A DNA stretch of 23,761 bases from a virus. Of this stretch, positions 6,454 through 15,072 are shown piece by piece. Every line of letters starts with the position of its first letter. Position 1 is the first letter of the stretch. The notes beneath the pieces were generated by a model, which worked only from the letters and a program-made list of their open reading frames with translations, was not told the DNA's origin and ran no database searches. Both the position numbers and the translations under genes were made by a program. The stretch spans positions 1-23,761 of the IMG/VR virus record IMGVR_UViG_3300020445_000078. One strand, written 5' to 3'.

Positions 6454-6475
6454 AAAAGGGTGCCTTATAGCACCC
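6454..6475 (-). terminator. Rho-independent terminator of the glycan operon
   Basis: The minus strand reads GGGTGC, a six-base loop, GCACCC, then TTTT, 17 nt past the stop codon of the last glycosyltransferase gene. Confidence 0.85.
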
Positions 6476-6491
6476 ATAATATCAACTTATA

Positions 6492-7277
6492 TTACTTACC
6501 TTCAAATCCTGGTGGGAGTGTTCCATAATAGGCATTGAACTCAAATAGAGCATCCCAATCTTGATCTGAAGCTTGGTTTCTCCAGAATTGCCATAATCCT
6601 GCATGACTACTTTTATGAAACACATCTACATGTATATCATGTATATCTGAACCCAATTCAATTCTGTATAGAAGCAAAGGTATTGCAAACGTAAGACCAG
6701 AATTGTATATTAAATCATCTGCAACTGCTCTAGGTTTAGATCCATTATCAAGTTTATACTTATCACCACGACAATGTAACCTTACAAGTTTCTCTGCATG
6801 ATGTCTTGTAATCAAATAACAAGCAGTAGAGAAATCGTTTACAAATCTTCTATGAAGTTGAACAGCAATTTGTGCAGGATTAATAATTGCCAACTGAACT
6901 ACATCATAACAGTATGGTATCTTTGCAGTAAACTCCTTCCACGTAAATGCCCAATGAGATATTGGTCCTAAATCACAATCATCTTCCATGATCAATGCAC
7001 ATGGAGCATCTGTTTCTAAAAATTCTTTGAGTGCCTTTAAATGAGATGTTGTACATCCAACCTCACCCGAATTCATATTATCTGGATATCTACCTTTAAG
7101 AATATCACTTAAATCATCTTCTCTGCCATCATATGCAGATACTCTCTTATAATTACTAATCTCCCAATACTTAAATTGATCTTCCATATATTGCCATCTA
7201 TCTGGTTTACCATCAAGATTAATACAGTATATTGGGGGTAGACCCTTTAACTTGTATAGTGCTTTGTTTTTATCCAT
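6492..7277 (-). CDS. GT25-type LPS glycosyltransferase
   Basis: Members of this family (LPS galactosyltransferase type and procollagen-type) transfer sugars from nucleotide donors in the cytoplasm. Motifs visible: YCINLDGKPDR (about 17-27), the GCTTSHLKAL block (74-83) and the acidic LIMEDD metal/donor motif (95-100). I choose the ATG at 7277 (261 aa); an in-frame TTG two codons earlier is also possible. The start overlaps the stop of the preceding glycosyltransferase gene by 8 nt. Last gene of the operon, followed by a strong terminator. Exact donor and acceptor unknown. Confidence 0.8.
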   Translation of the reverse strand: MDKNKALYKLKGLPPIYCINLDGKPDRWQYMEDQFKYWEISNYKRVSAYDGREDDLSDILKGRYPDNMNSGEVGCTTSHLKALKEFLETDAPCALIMEDDCDLGPISHWAFTWKEFTAKIPYCYDVVQLAIINPAQIAVQLHRRFVNDFSTACYLITRHHAEKLVRLHCRGDKYKLDNGSKPRAVADDLIYNSGLTFAIPLLLYRIELGSDIHDIHVDVFHKSSHAGLWQFWRNQASDQDWDALFEFNAYYGTLPPGFEGK

Positions 7278-7989
7278 GAGCAAGAATATTATTTAAGATT
7301 TCAATTTTTTGTTTGAATACATCAACTTTACCATCCCATATAGTTCCACCTCTAAAATGAAGAAACTTTTCATCCATAAAGGTTTCCATGTTTACTAGAG
7401 TTTCTCCTTTATATTCGCCCTCAAACTTACAGTTTATTGGATAAGGTTGAATATTATTTTCCATAAGGAAATTATGAGACTCTCCTCCAGTATCACACAT
7501 TTGTCCACCAAACCAACCAGGAAAGAATTTAACCTCAGAATTATATTTTTTTATCTCAGGCATATTTAATAGAGTAAAACCTGGCCAAAGATATTCAACA
7601 TCTTCCCTACTTTGCATAAATGAAGAAATCTCTTTACCCCTCATAAACTCTATTAGGTCTAACTTCTCCATTAAAAATATATCACTGTCTATGAGGAATA
7701 CGATATCATCTAAACAAGATGTATATACAATATTATCTAACGCAAATTGAATAGCATTTGCATGACCCATTGAAGGACCTGAGACTTGTTCATTTGTATT
7801 TCTATACCATGTTGCTACATCATCATGTTTAGAACATACCTCCATAAATTGTTCAGGCATAGCTTCATGTTTTGAATCATCAATACAAATAAGTTCAAAA
7901 TCACAAAGAAGATTTTCTTTGAACTTTTCTATCTGTATGTCCAAAAACTTTGGAAAGTTTACTACTGGGGAAACTATTTTTACTTTCAT
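7270..7989 (-). CDS. Putative GT-A-fold glycosyltransferase (GT2-like)
   Basis: A 239-aa protein with an N-terminal beta strand (KVKIVSPVVNF), an ELICIDDS segment as in GT2 enzymes, and a DxD motif (IDSD, 100-103) preceded by the hydrophobic strand DDIVFL. Later WPGFTLLNM and HFRGGTIWD segments suit an acceptor-binding half. The start overlaps the stop of the methyltransferase gene as ATGA. No transmembrane segment is seen, so it would be cytoplasmic. The specific sugar cannot be assigned. Confidence 0.65.
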   Translation of the reverse strand: MKVKIVSPVVNFPKFLDIQIEKFKENLLCDFELICIDDSKHEAMPEQFMEVCSKHDDVATWYRNTNEQVSGPSMGHANAIQFALDNIVYTSCLDDIVFLIDSDIFLMEKLDLIEFMRGKEISSFMQSREDVEYLWPGFTLLNMPEIKKYNSEVKFFPGWFGGQMCDTGGESHNFLMENNIQPYPINCKFEGEYKGETLVNMETFMDEKFLHFRGGTIWDGKVDVFKQKIEILNNILAHG

Positions 7990-8705
7990 TTCTTTTGAAG
8001 AACCACCTGATATTCATCCATAACTAAATCAAATCCATTGTCTAAAAGAAAAGGAATTGAATACTTTGCTTTACCATAATCAGATTCTTCATTATCAACA
8101 ATTTTAGGTGTTGTATTTCTTACATCATCAATAAGTATTACACCATTCTTACTCATTATATTACAACCTGCAATCAACTGTGCTTCTCTCAAATGCAATT
8201 CTGCTGTTGGTTCTATAGGATGCATATCTCCCGTATCCATATAAAGAAAGTCTATCTGACCATCTCCAGAAGATAGGAAATCTTCAGAAGACATTACATG
8301 ATATTCTATATTAGAAAGACCTTTTGATACTACCTTACTTCTTTCAATATGTAATGGATTCAAATCTACTGTTATAAGATCTATATCAGTTCCTTGAATC
8401 ATCTCACCAATAACACGAGTAAAACATCCCGCAGACCAATCCCATATAGCAGGAACATTTGGTTGCCAGTATACTGTATCATCTTCATTACAACCAGGAA
8501 ATTTACCATCAACAAAACTTCTTGTAGTACCTAACTCTACAATTGTTTTAAAGTTATATTTTTCTACCTGATCCCAACAATACTTCATTGTATCGTATCT
8601 AAACTTAGGCACTCTGCCATAGTACTGTTCAAACTGCTCTTTGGTAGTATAGTTCCAATGAGCATTATCCATATAGTTTTTGTAAGTCTCTAAGGCATTA
8701 GACAT
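7986..8705 (-). CDS. Class I SAM-dependent methyltransferase
   Basis: The 239-aa protein shows the Rossmann-type motifs of SAM methyltransferases. Motif I is VELGTTRS (56-63), an acidic end of strand 2 is TVDLN (112-116), and DFLYMDTGD and VILIDDV are later motifs. It lies inside the glycan operon, so methylation of a sugar or of the glycan terminus (chain capping) is a likely role but inferred. The start overlaps the upstream stop codon by 8 nt. Overall layout resembles the Methyltransf_24 type often found with polysaccharide genes. Confidence 0.75.
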   Translation of the reverse strand: MSNALETYKNYMDNAHWNYTTKEQFEQYYGRVPKFRYDTMKYCWDQVEKYNFKTIVELGTTRSFVDGKFPGCNEDDTVYWQPNVPAIWDWSAGCFTRVIGEMIQGTDIDLITVDLNPLHIERSKVVSKGLSNIEYHVMSSEDFLSSGDGQIDFLYMDTGDMHPIEPTAELHLREAQLIAGCNIMSKNGVILIDDVRNTTPKIVDNEESDYGKAKYSIPFLLDNGFDLVMDEYQVVLQKK

Positions 8706-9738
8706 TATAAATTTTCCTCCACTGATCTAAGGTCTTACTCTGGTGTTCTTTAGCACACTTGTTCATTATACCACGAATTTTCTTTTTGTGCTCCTTTACT
8801 ATTTTAAATGTTTCTGGAATCTCTTCAAAGTCATCAATATAAAGAGCAAACTGATCATAGTATTCATTGTACCATTCACAAACGTTCGTAGTATCTTTAA
8901 ATAATCCACTACCGAACCAGTAGTTATTACCTGTTGAATGATTTTTAGCTGATGAAAGATGAAGAAGAAACTCCTCTGATGGAAGAATAACAGGTAAACC
9001 TATATTCATTAATTCAAAAGTAGCAAATTTAGAATACTGTTCTGGTAAGATAAAATATGCTTCATATTTTTTAGCAAGTTCTACTAATCCTTTATAACCT
9101 CTATACTTACATGGATCTGCTGATAGACCATAATGTTCCATCATCTTTACAGAGTCTTGCCACAAAGTATCATTATGATACCTAGAAACTAATACATCTC
9201 CTCCTTTTAATTCATCCCCATAATCTCCACCAAAACCAATCATTCCTAAATCTTCATTTTCAGAAAGTGGTTTATCAATAGAAACTCCAATAGGACGAAT
9301 TACTTCCTCAGTAAATTTAACCTTGTATGCTTCTGCCCACATGGTTTCAAACTTTGTATATGGAATTATTTTTACATTATCTTTACCTACAGATTTATTC
9401 ATAAGAATATGATACGCAGTATCCTCCTGCATTTCATAATTAAATCTATTACATACCCATACAATTAGTTGCCCCTTAAACTCATCAATATTCTCTAAGA
9501 ATATTCTTGATAGGGGTGCAGTATCAGATGTAATAATAAAATCAAATGAATTAAAATAATCTTTATGTTCTTTCCAAGTAGAATCTGCTATCTCTTTTGT
9601 AATACGATAAACATCTCTCTTTATAATATCATTCCATATAGAAAGTTTGTTTGTTAAATCCAATCCAAGTTGATCACAAACATATTGGTGGTCTTTAAGA
9701 CAACCATAATGATGTGATAGATGTAATACTTTTGTCAT
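8698..9738 (-). CDS. Putative GT-B-type glycosyltransferase
   Basis: The 346-aa protein begins with a GT-B-like first strand (TKVLHLSHHYG). It has a C-terminal half with YFILPEQYSKFATFELMNIG, which resembles the donor-site E-x7-E region of GT-B enzymes where a Glu-rich segment is followed by a Gly-Leu-Pro turn (GLPVILP). ATGA overlap with the preceding epimerase gene. No close family name could be given; it is called a glycosyltransferase because of fold-like motifs and operon context. Confidence 0.5.
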   Translation of the reverse strand: MTKVLHLSHHYGCLKDHQYVCDQLGLDLTNKLSIWNDIIKRDVYRITKEIADSTWKEHKDYFNSFDFIITSDTAPLSRIFLENIDEFKGQLIVWVCNRFNYEMQEDTAYHILMNKSVGKDNVKIIPYTKFETMWAEAYKVKFTEEVIRPIGVSIDKPLSENEDLGMIGFGGDYGDELKGGDVLVSRYHNDTLWQDSVKMMEHYGLSADPCKYRGYKGLVELAKKYEAYFILPEQYSKFATFELMNIGLPVILPSEEFLLHLSSAKNHSTGNNYWFGSGLFKDTTNVCEWYNEYYDQFALYIDDFEEIPETFKIVKEHKKKIRGIMNKCAKEHQSKTLDQWRKIYNV

Positions 9739-10676
9739 TGTTTAGCGATCCATGCCTCCAATCCTATTCTAGGTTGCCAACCTAGATTTTTAAGTTTACT
9801 ATTATCAGAAAGACTTCTCCTTGCCTCTCCTTCTCTAGAAGGAATTGTAGTTGTACCAGAAGGACTATCTACAAGTCTTGCAATTTGATTAACTGAATAC
9901 TCTATACCTGACCCCACATTAAACACACCAACTACATCTCTATCAGCAACAAACATATTTGCATATGCTACATCAGCAACATGAATAAAATCTCTTGTCT
10001 GTTCTCCATCTCCAATAATAGTTAAAGGTTTCTCTTCAAATTTTTGTTTTTGAAATATTCCTATTACAGGAGCATACTGTCCTTTATGTGCTTGTCTAGG
10101 ACCATATACATTAAAATATCTGAGAGATACTGTCTGCATTCCATACAGATCATTATACATCTTCATCAAGTTCTCCCCTGCAAGTTTAGATACTGAATAT
10201 GGATTCAAAGGATCTGGTCTATCAGTTTCAAAACATGGTTCAGTTGTACTTCCATATATTGCTGCTGTAGAAGAAAACACTACTTTTCTAATGTCTAATT
10301 CTCTTGCTACTTCTAATACATTTAGTGTACCAATAACATTATTTTTATAAGATGGTATTGGATTCTCTATTGAATACTGAATAGAAATATCTGCTGCCAT
10401 ATGGTAAATGCAATCTGCATTTGTGCAAGCATTTTTTAAAAATGTAAAATCAGTAATATCTCCTTTTACATTAATTGCATTTGGATTCCAATAAACTTCA
10501 TCATGAGTATTTGCGGATTCATTATCTATAACTACAACCAAATCTCCTCTATCTAGTAATCTATCTACAAGATTAGATCCTATAAATCCTGCACCACCTG
10601 TTACAACACTTACTCTCTGTTTTGGTGGTGCTACTGGTTTTGGTTCTATTTTAGTTCTTCTTAATTTTTTAATCAT
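9735..10676 (-). CDS. NAD-dependent UDP-sugar 4-epimerase (GalE/WbpP-like)
   Basis: An extended short-chain dehydrogenase/reductase of 313 aa. It has the dinucleotide motif TGGAGFIG (26-33), catalytic Ser/Thr near 135-137 and YxxxK at Tyr160/Lys164 (NPYSVSK). LRYFNVYGPRQ, IGDGEQTRDFIHV and a FNVGSG segment are typical of UDP-glucose or UDP-GlcNAc 4-epimerases. The first 20 residues are a basic, Pro-rich extension not needed for the fold. It would supply UDP-Gal or UDP-GalNAc, the usual donors for GT6 and GT25 enzymes in the same operon. ATGA overlaps link it to both neighbours. It could also be a dehydratase of the same superfamily. Confidence 0.8.
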   Translation of the reverse strand: MIKKLRRTKIEPKPVAPPKQRVSVVTGGAGFIGSNLVDRLLDRGDLVVVIDNESANTHDEVYWNPNAINVKGDITDFTFLKNACTNADCIYHMAADISIQYSIENPIPSYKNNVIGTLNVLEVARELDIRKVVFSSTAAIYGSTTEPCFETDRPDPLNPYSVSKLAGENLMKMYNDLYGMQTVSLRYFNVYGPRQAHKGQYAPVIGIFQKQKFEEKPLTIIGDGEQTRDFIHVADVAYANMFVADRDVVGVFNVGSGIEYSVNQIARLVDSPSGTTTIPSREGEARRSLSDNSKLKNLGWQPRIGLEAWIAKQ

Positions 10677-11593
10677 AACTTGAGTAGATCATTTAGTCTA
10701 TTAACATATGTATGTTTATCTCGAACGAAGTTCATTGCTTCACGCATCTTCTTCTCTGTACAAGATTTATAATCTTCTACAACTCTATCATAAAGGGTAT
10801 CTAGGTTATTGTCAAATGTAACATGATCTCCAAACAAATCTTTTATTGCTGGCATATTACTACCGCACCATTTTCCATAACTAATACTTTTGAATAATCG
10901 ACAAGGATAATATTTACCCATATCAAAAAAAGGTTTCTCTCTAATATCAAAAGATATATAAGAGTCTCTAACCATTGCAATATTCTGATTTATATCAGGA
11001 GGATTCCCATCATATAAAGAATATCTACCACTATACCCACCAACATTTACGAAGTTCTTTCCTTTTGATTTTATAATATTAGAAAACCTTCTTATATTTT
11101 CTCCTTGCATTGATCCCACAAAGAATATATTTTCCTTTTCTTCATCGTAAGGATCTACTGGACACTTATCAATTTCTGAAGGTAGTAAATCTGTTGCCCA
11201 CTTAGTTATAATAGTTCTAGTAGGATGCTCATAAAAACTTCCTCCTATATTTTCTACACTTGGCCAAACGTAATTTTCTCCATAGTGCCAATGCTTTGAA
11301 TCATGTACAAAATTATAAACTTTATATCCCGCATACTTCTGTCTTTTTTCATACTTAAATGGTTCATCAGAATTATGAATAAAATATTTACAGTCTTTTC
11401 TTAAAGGTATATTTTTACAAACCTGATGTTCTGTTATAAAAATAGCATTTGAAAAATCTACATCCATTACATTATCAGTATCGTCATACCAATATACTTC
11501 GTGTCCTAGGTAATCTGCTGCTCTCCAATATCCATAATGAATATAGGAATGTGTATGAGAATGTAATTTATGTCCCCAAATAACTATTTTCAT
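10673..11593 (-). CDS. Putative glycosyltransferase (GT-B-like)
   Basis: A 306-aa protein starting with KIVIWGHKLHSHTHSYIHYG, followed by alternating strands and helices. A C-terminal part with FFVGSM and a RLFKSISYGKWCGSN segment resembles the donor-binding half of GT-B transferases that carry a late Gly-rich turn. No exact family assigned. ATGA overlaps join it to both flanking genes. Context (GT25 before, UDP-sugar epimerase after) supports a role in glycan assembly. Confidence 0.5.
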   Translation of the reverse strand: MKIVIWGHKLHSHTHSYIHYGYWRAADYLGHEVYWYDDTDNVMDVDFSNAIFITEHQVCKNIPLRKDCKYFIHNSDEPFKYEKRQKYAGYKVYNFVHDSKHWHYGENYVWPSVENIGGSFYEHPTRTIITKWATDLLPSEIDKCPVDPYDEEKENIFFVGSMQGENIRRFSNIIKSKGKNFVNVGGYSGRYSLYDGNPPDINQNIAMVRDSYISFDIREKPFFDMGKYYPCRLFKSISYGKWCGSNMPAIKDLFGDHVTFDNNLDTLYDRVVEDYKSCTEKKMREAMNFVRDKHTYVNRLNDLLKL

Positions 11594-12234
11594 TCTTTAA
11601 CTTCTAGAGGTAGCCAAAACCTTTCATCATATGACATCATTCTAACACTAGGGTATGATGATAATGCTTGATCAGTTCCATTAGAACTTGTTTGATAAAA
11701 CATTGGATTATCAAACGCATACACATCATAATACCTCTGAACATCGGCAAAACCAATATCATGATGATCTGAAATCAAATACCCATGATATGCAATTCTC
11801 TTACATAAATCAATATAATCTGAATTGATATACAATATAGCATGTGCACCCACCATATTGTATATTTTAACTAAATTATCATAATTATCAACATCTTCCC
11901 GTTGCACACAAGGACCAGAATGTCCATTCATACGTCCCCAAGAAGATACTCCAAGGTATACAGCATCTGCATCATCTGGTATATCAACTTCATCAATAAA
12001 GTTAAGAGGTAGACAATCATCTTCTAATAATATAAAAGGAGGATCAACTTCCTCTAAAGCAAGTGCATGCGAATATGCACATCCCCTTTTACCTATAGGA
12101 TCTTTAAAACCAGACACTCTGATAATATTTTTAAATCCTAATTGTTTTAAATTTTCTTCAAGAGTTTCCTTTCTCTTTGGTTGATCATCAAGGTTAATAT
12201 AGACTACTGGAAGATCAGTAAGTTTCAATTTCAT
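11590..12234 (-). CDS. GT25-type LPS glycosyltransferase
   Basis: The 214-aa protein has the GT25 signatures VVYINLDDQPKR near residues 10-21, GCAYSHALALEE near 51-62 and FILLEDDC just after. It is shorter than the usual 250-270 aa but keeps the catalytic core. It overlaps the GT6 gene by ATGA and the following gene by ATGA. Likely adds a hexose, typically galactose, to a lipid-linked or LPS acceptor; the substrate is inferred from the family. Confidence 0.8.
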   Translation of the reverse strand: MKLKLTDLPVVYINLDDQPKRKETLEENLKQLGFKNIIRVSGFKDPIGKRGCAYSHALALEEVDPPFILLEDDCLPLNFIDEVDIPDDADAVYLGVSSWGRMNGHSGPCVQREDVDNYDNLVKIYNMVGAHAILYINSDYIDLCKRIAYHGYLISDHHDIGFADVQRYYDVYAFDNPMFYQTSSNGTDQALSSYPSVRMMSYDERFWLPLEVKE

Positions 12235-12926
12235 GTTCTAAGTTCAGAATGATTTTTCTTTAAAGCAATAATTTTTGGTTTGAAGGGATAATCTGGATTC
12301 TGCATTTGTTCTTCTGCAAAACAATAAGAAGGTGTCAACCTTAATGTAGGAGGATTATCAATCATATAACGATTCATATGCGATTCATCATGCCATAAAG
12401 CGATAACATCGTTTTCAAGATCTTTAGTAACACGGTCAGCAATAACCTCAGACATCTTTAAGAATTCTTTTGTACTACCTCCATTGAATCCACCTGCATA
12501 ATAATAATCTCCCTCTTCACCAGGTTTTACACATGCTAAACAATTTGGATTACGATCATATGTTCTTTGTTCTTTAGGAGAAAATGTTTGATACGGATGC
12601 ATTGTTCCTACCAAATCACTTAATACTTCATCTCCTACATCTTGAACTATTCCCATATCAATATCAAAGTAATAACAATAATCAAATTGTGAAATATATT
12701 CTTTTTCTTTTACAAAATAATTATATCTTTTTAAAGTAGGCATTGGCCAGTCTTCATGTTCTATCTTAGACACTTTAACATTACTAGATGCATCTACATC
12801 ATGATCTGTAAATAAAAGACATTCCATATCATGTCCTTCTAGAAAGTTATCAGCAATATTGTCATACAACCTTTCTACAAATTGTATGTATTTGTTTGTT
12901 GCTATGGTTAGTATTAAAATTTTCAT
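12231..12926 (-). CDS. GT6 glycosyltransferase (histo-blood-group ABO type)
   Basis: GT6 enzymes transfer Gal or GalNAc in alpha-1,3 linkage to galactose, in ABO synthesis onto Fuc-alpha-1,2-Gal. Visible signatures are the DxD metal motif DID at 88-90 (CYYFDID), YYAGGFNGG at 142-150 and WHDESHMNRYM at 178-188, which holds the conserved catalytic-region Glu. Metazoan enzymes have DxD, whereas most cellular bacterial homologues have NxN, so this phage version is of the metal-dependent type. I use ATG 12926 (231 aa), one base after the upstream stop, rather than a TTG four codons earlier. There is no membrane anchor, unlike vertebrate enzymes. A GT6 member in cyanophage P-SSM2 has been noted in reviews of this family. 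Confidence 0.88.
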   Translation of the reverse strand: MKILILTIATNKYIQFVERLYDNIADNFLEGHDMECLLFTDHDVDASSNVKVSKIEHEDWPMPTLKRYNYFVKEKEYISQFDYCYYFDIDMGIVQDVGDEVLSDLVGTMHPYQTFSPKEQRTYDRNPNCLACVKPGEEGDYYYAGGFNGGSTKEFLKMSEVIADRVTKDLENDVIALWHDESHMNRYMIDNPPTLRLTPSYCFAEEQMQNPDYPFKPKIIALKKNHSELRT

Positions 12927-12927
12927 C

Positions 12928-13659
12928 TTAAATCTCAATGTAATTTACATTATCAAAGATAAAGAATCCTTTATCTTTATGTTCTTTAACTGTCCCGTGA
13001 AGGAAACAATTTAATTCTACGTTAGACTGCTCTTTATATTTAACAGCAGCTGCCATAGAGTTTCCTCCAGAATAAAGACAAAAGTAACTCTTTGCACTAT
13101 TAATTATATTAGCATACTCAAAAATATTTTCAACTACCAGTTGATTATTCTCAAAAGGAAAACCTCCAGATAAAGAAAGTGAATTTACATTTTTGAACGA
13201 TACGAACAAAGCATCATCTGGAACTGTCTCTCCTACAAGAGAAAATAATTTATCTCCATCATAAAATTCATTAACATTATTTTTTAATAATGTGTGTGCA
13301 GATAAATCAACAATAGTTTTATCTTTATACTCATTTAAAATTTTAGCATCATAATATATCTCAGGATATCTTCCAGATCCTACAAATCCGTGACGTATCT
13401 CTGCAGCAGATACAATATTATCAGTTCTCCCTTTTTGAATATCTGGAGCACACGCACCAACGTTTGCTACATTACTAACTATACCCTTTACATAAGGATT
13501 ATTTGCCCAACAAAATTCATATATCTCAGGATTCCTATAAGAGTTATGTTGAGATATAAAAAATTCTACACCCTTTTCAGAGAATAGTTTTGGTAGAGTT
13601 GTGAATTGAAGATTATCTCCTAAACCACCCCAAGGTTGTCCAAAGTATACTTTCATCAT
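12928..13659 (-). CDS. GT9-like (heptosyltransferase-type) protein
   Basis: The 243-aa protein starts with GGLGDNLQFTTLP (11-23), closely matching the first loop of GT9 ADP-heptose:LPS heptosyltransferases. It ends with a FCLYSGGNSMAAAV segment like the donor-site turn of that fold. It is about 100 residues shorter than usual heptosyltransferases, so the central part is reduced. Its position directly after the sugar-phosphate block (kinase, phosphatase, nucleotidyltransferase) makes it the best candidate to use the activated sugar made there. Start and stop overlap or abut neighbours. Confidence 0.6.
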   Translation of the reverse strand: MMKVYFGQPWGGLGDNLQFTTLPKLFSEKGVEFFISQHNSYRNPEIYEFCWANNPYVKGIVSNVANVGACAPDIQKGRTDNIVSAAEIRHGFVGSGRYPEIYYDAKILNEYKDKTIVDLSAHTLLKNNVNEFYDGDKLFSLVGETVPDDALFVSFKNVNSLSLSGGFPFENNQLVVENIFEYANIINSAKSYFCLYSGGNSMAAAVKYKEQSNVELNCFLHGTVKEHKDKGFFIFDNVNYIEI

Positions 13660-13991
13660 TAGTCTTTGAAAAAATCTCCATCTGAAATTGCTTTATCATC
13701 AATATAATGATCAGCAAAAGGTTTACCTAACATAAGTCTATGAAATTTACATCCCCAATCTAATAATTGATAGTGGGTTTCTTCATAACAGAAAGCATAG
13801 GATAGAACTTGATCATCATCAGTTCTACCCATACCTCTTGCTGTGAAATAAATTATCTTATGTCCTGCATCATATAGATCATTAATTCTATTTATTCTAT
13901 TCTGATAGGGTTTTGCTTTAGAATAGTCACCATAAGTTTGAGTACAAATGGTGTTATCTACATCTACCACATAAGTTTTTATTTTATCCAT
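13659..13991 (-). CDS. HAD-superfamily phosphatase (small)
   Basis: A compact 110-aa HAD protein. Motif I is VVDVDNTIC with the nucleophile Asp10 and acid/base Asp12, motif II is the Thr of YFTARG, and the motif IV-like Asp pair is HYIDDKA. It lacks a large cap, as in the phosphatases of LPS and capsule clusters (GmhB is a larger relative with a similar job). In this cluster it could remove the terminal phosphate from a sugar bisphosphate between the kinase and nucleotidyltransferase steps. The ATG lies within the end of the TalC-like gene. Confidence 0.78.
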   Translation of the reverse strand: MDKIKTYVVDVDNTICTQTYGDYSKAKPYQNRINRINDLYDAGHKIIYFTARGMGRTDDDQVLSYAFCYEETHYQLLDWGCKFHRLMLGKPFADHYIDDKAISDGDFFKD

Positions 13992-14650
13992 GCAGCAAAA
14001 TCATTCATAAAACCATCATAAGATTCATCTGTTTTGGGATGATGAATCATCTCAGTTATAACAGGTAATCCTGTGGTAACAATATCAGCACCATAATCCC
14101 ACGCATCGCATACATCTTGTTGTGTACGAATACTACCTGCAATGATTTGTGTATCTAAACCATTCTCTCTAATATACTGTTTGGTTCTTCTAAGTGCTCT
14201 TTTAACATCTCCACCATGCTGGTTTAATCTACAGTAAAATAGTGAAACATACTTAGCACCTGCTGAAGCACAGTGTATTAATTGTTGTTCACTATAACAA
14301 ATAGTAGCATTAATTTTAACTCCTGCTTGACTACAAGTTTTAATTGCTCTTAGACCATCAGCACTAACAGGAATCTTTACATATAATTCTGGACAATAAC
14401 TGACAAATTTATCATATATCTCAGAAGCTTGTTTTACCATAGGTTCATAACCTTCAGCAAAAACTTCTACACTCAAAGATAAACCCTCAGACCCACAATA
14501 CCTAGCAAGTTTTTCAATAAGACTATCAAAACTTCCCGTAGGTTCCTTAGCAATAATTGATGGGTTTGTAGTTACACCTTGTATAACACCCATATCATTC
14601 GCCTTTATAATCTCATCAAGATTGGCAGTATCAGCAAAAAGGTAATTCAT
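13979..14650 (-). CDS. TalC/Fsa-type transaldolase or fructose-6-phosphate aldolase
   Basis: The 223-aa protein belongs to the short transaldolase family. It has the Schiff-base lysine in ELYVKIPVS (Lys92), GVTTNPSII near residues 25-33 and the TGLP turn near the C-terminus. These enzymes transfer or cleave dihydroxyacetone units among sugar phosphates and need no cofactor. A phage TalC is a known cyanophage auxiliary gene for the pentose phosphate pathway. Here, however, it is embedded between a cupin and a HAD phosphatase in the glycan operon with overlapping ends (TAATG), so a dedicated biosynthetic role is plausible. Confidence 0.88.
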   Translation of the reverse strand: MNYLFADTANLDEIIKANDMGVIQGVTTNPSIIAKEPTGSFDSLIEKLARYCGSEGLSLSVEVFAEGYEPMVKQASEIYDKFVSYCPELYVKIPVSADGLRAIKTCSQAGVKINATICYSEQQLIHCASAGAKYVSLFYCRLNQHGGDVKRALRRTKQYIRENGLDTQIIAGSIRTQQDVCDAWDYGADIVTTGLPVITEMIHHPKTDESYDGFMNDFAAWIK

Positions 14651-15072
14651 TAATCCTCTATAAAAGTGTATTTTTTACCGTCTTCAACGATGTTTGAATC
14701 GGTATCATCGTCCTTATTTGACCATTCTATCACAACAGTATCCTCTATTGCAATACGCATGTGCATTAATCCAGGTGGTATGTGGAATACATCACCTTTC
14801 TCAAGAATAATTGACTTATTCTTAGCACGTCCAATCCTCATTCCTACTTTAAGTTTGCCAGATTGAATATAATAATATTCATCCTTCTTTACATGATACT
14901 CCATGCTGCTCTGAGTGCCAGCTTTCATGAAGACTTCTTTCAATGTAAAGTCATCTGTTGCAAATACACTTGTAATGTATCCCCAATACTTATTCAATCT
15001 TTCTCCAGACTTTAAAACAGGAGGTAACTCCTGTCTTCCATAATTATTGTCCGTAGTATTTGTTGATTCCAT
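14650..15072 (-). CDS. Cupin-fold protein, mannose-6-phosphate isomerase-like
   Basis: One cupin domain. Motif 1 is the GTQSSMEYHVKKDEYYYIQSG region, with metal-ligand-type His and Glu, and motif 2 is GDVFHIPPGLMH. It resembles the C-terminal part of type II phosphomannose isomerases and sugar-phosphate epimerases. I take ATG 15072 (140 aa), which overlaps the araD stop by 29 nt. An upstream ATG at 15126 would add 18 non-conserved residues and overlap by 83 nt. Could be an isomerase or epimerase, or a non-enzymatic cupin; moderate certainty on the fold, low on reaction. Confidence 0.7.
   Translation of the reverse strand: MESTNTTDNNYGRQELPPVLKSGERLNKYWGYITSVFATDDFTLKEVFMKAGTQSSMEYHVKKDEYYYIQSGKLKVGMRIGRAKNKSIILEKGDVFHIPPGLMHMRIAIEDTVVIEWSNKDDDTDSNIVEDGKKYTFIED

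Noticed and set aside
13879-13900. NATAAATA-like match on the minus strand
   Set aside because: It lies inside the HAD phosphatase gene, over 200 bp from any downstream start, and is expected by chance in AT-rich coding DNA.
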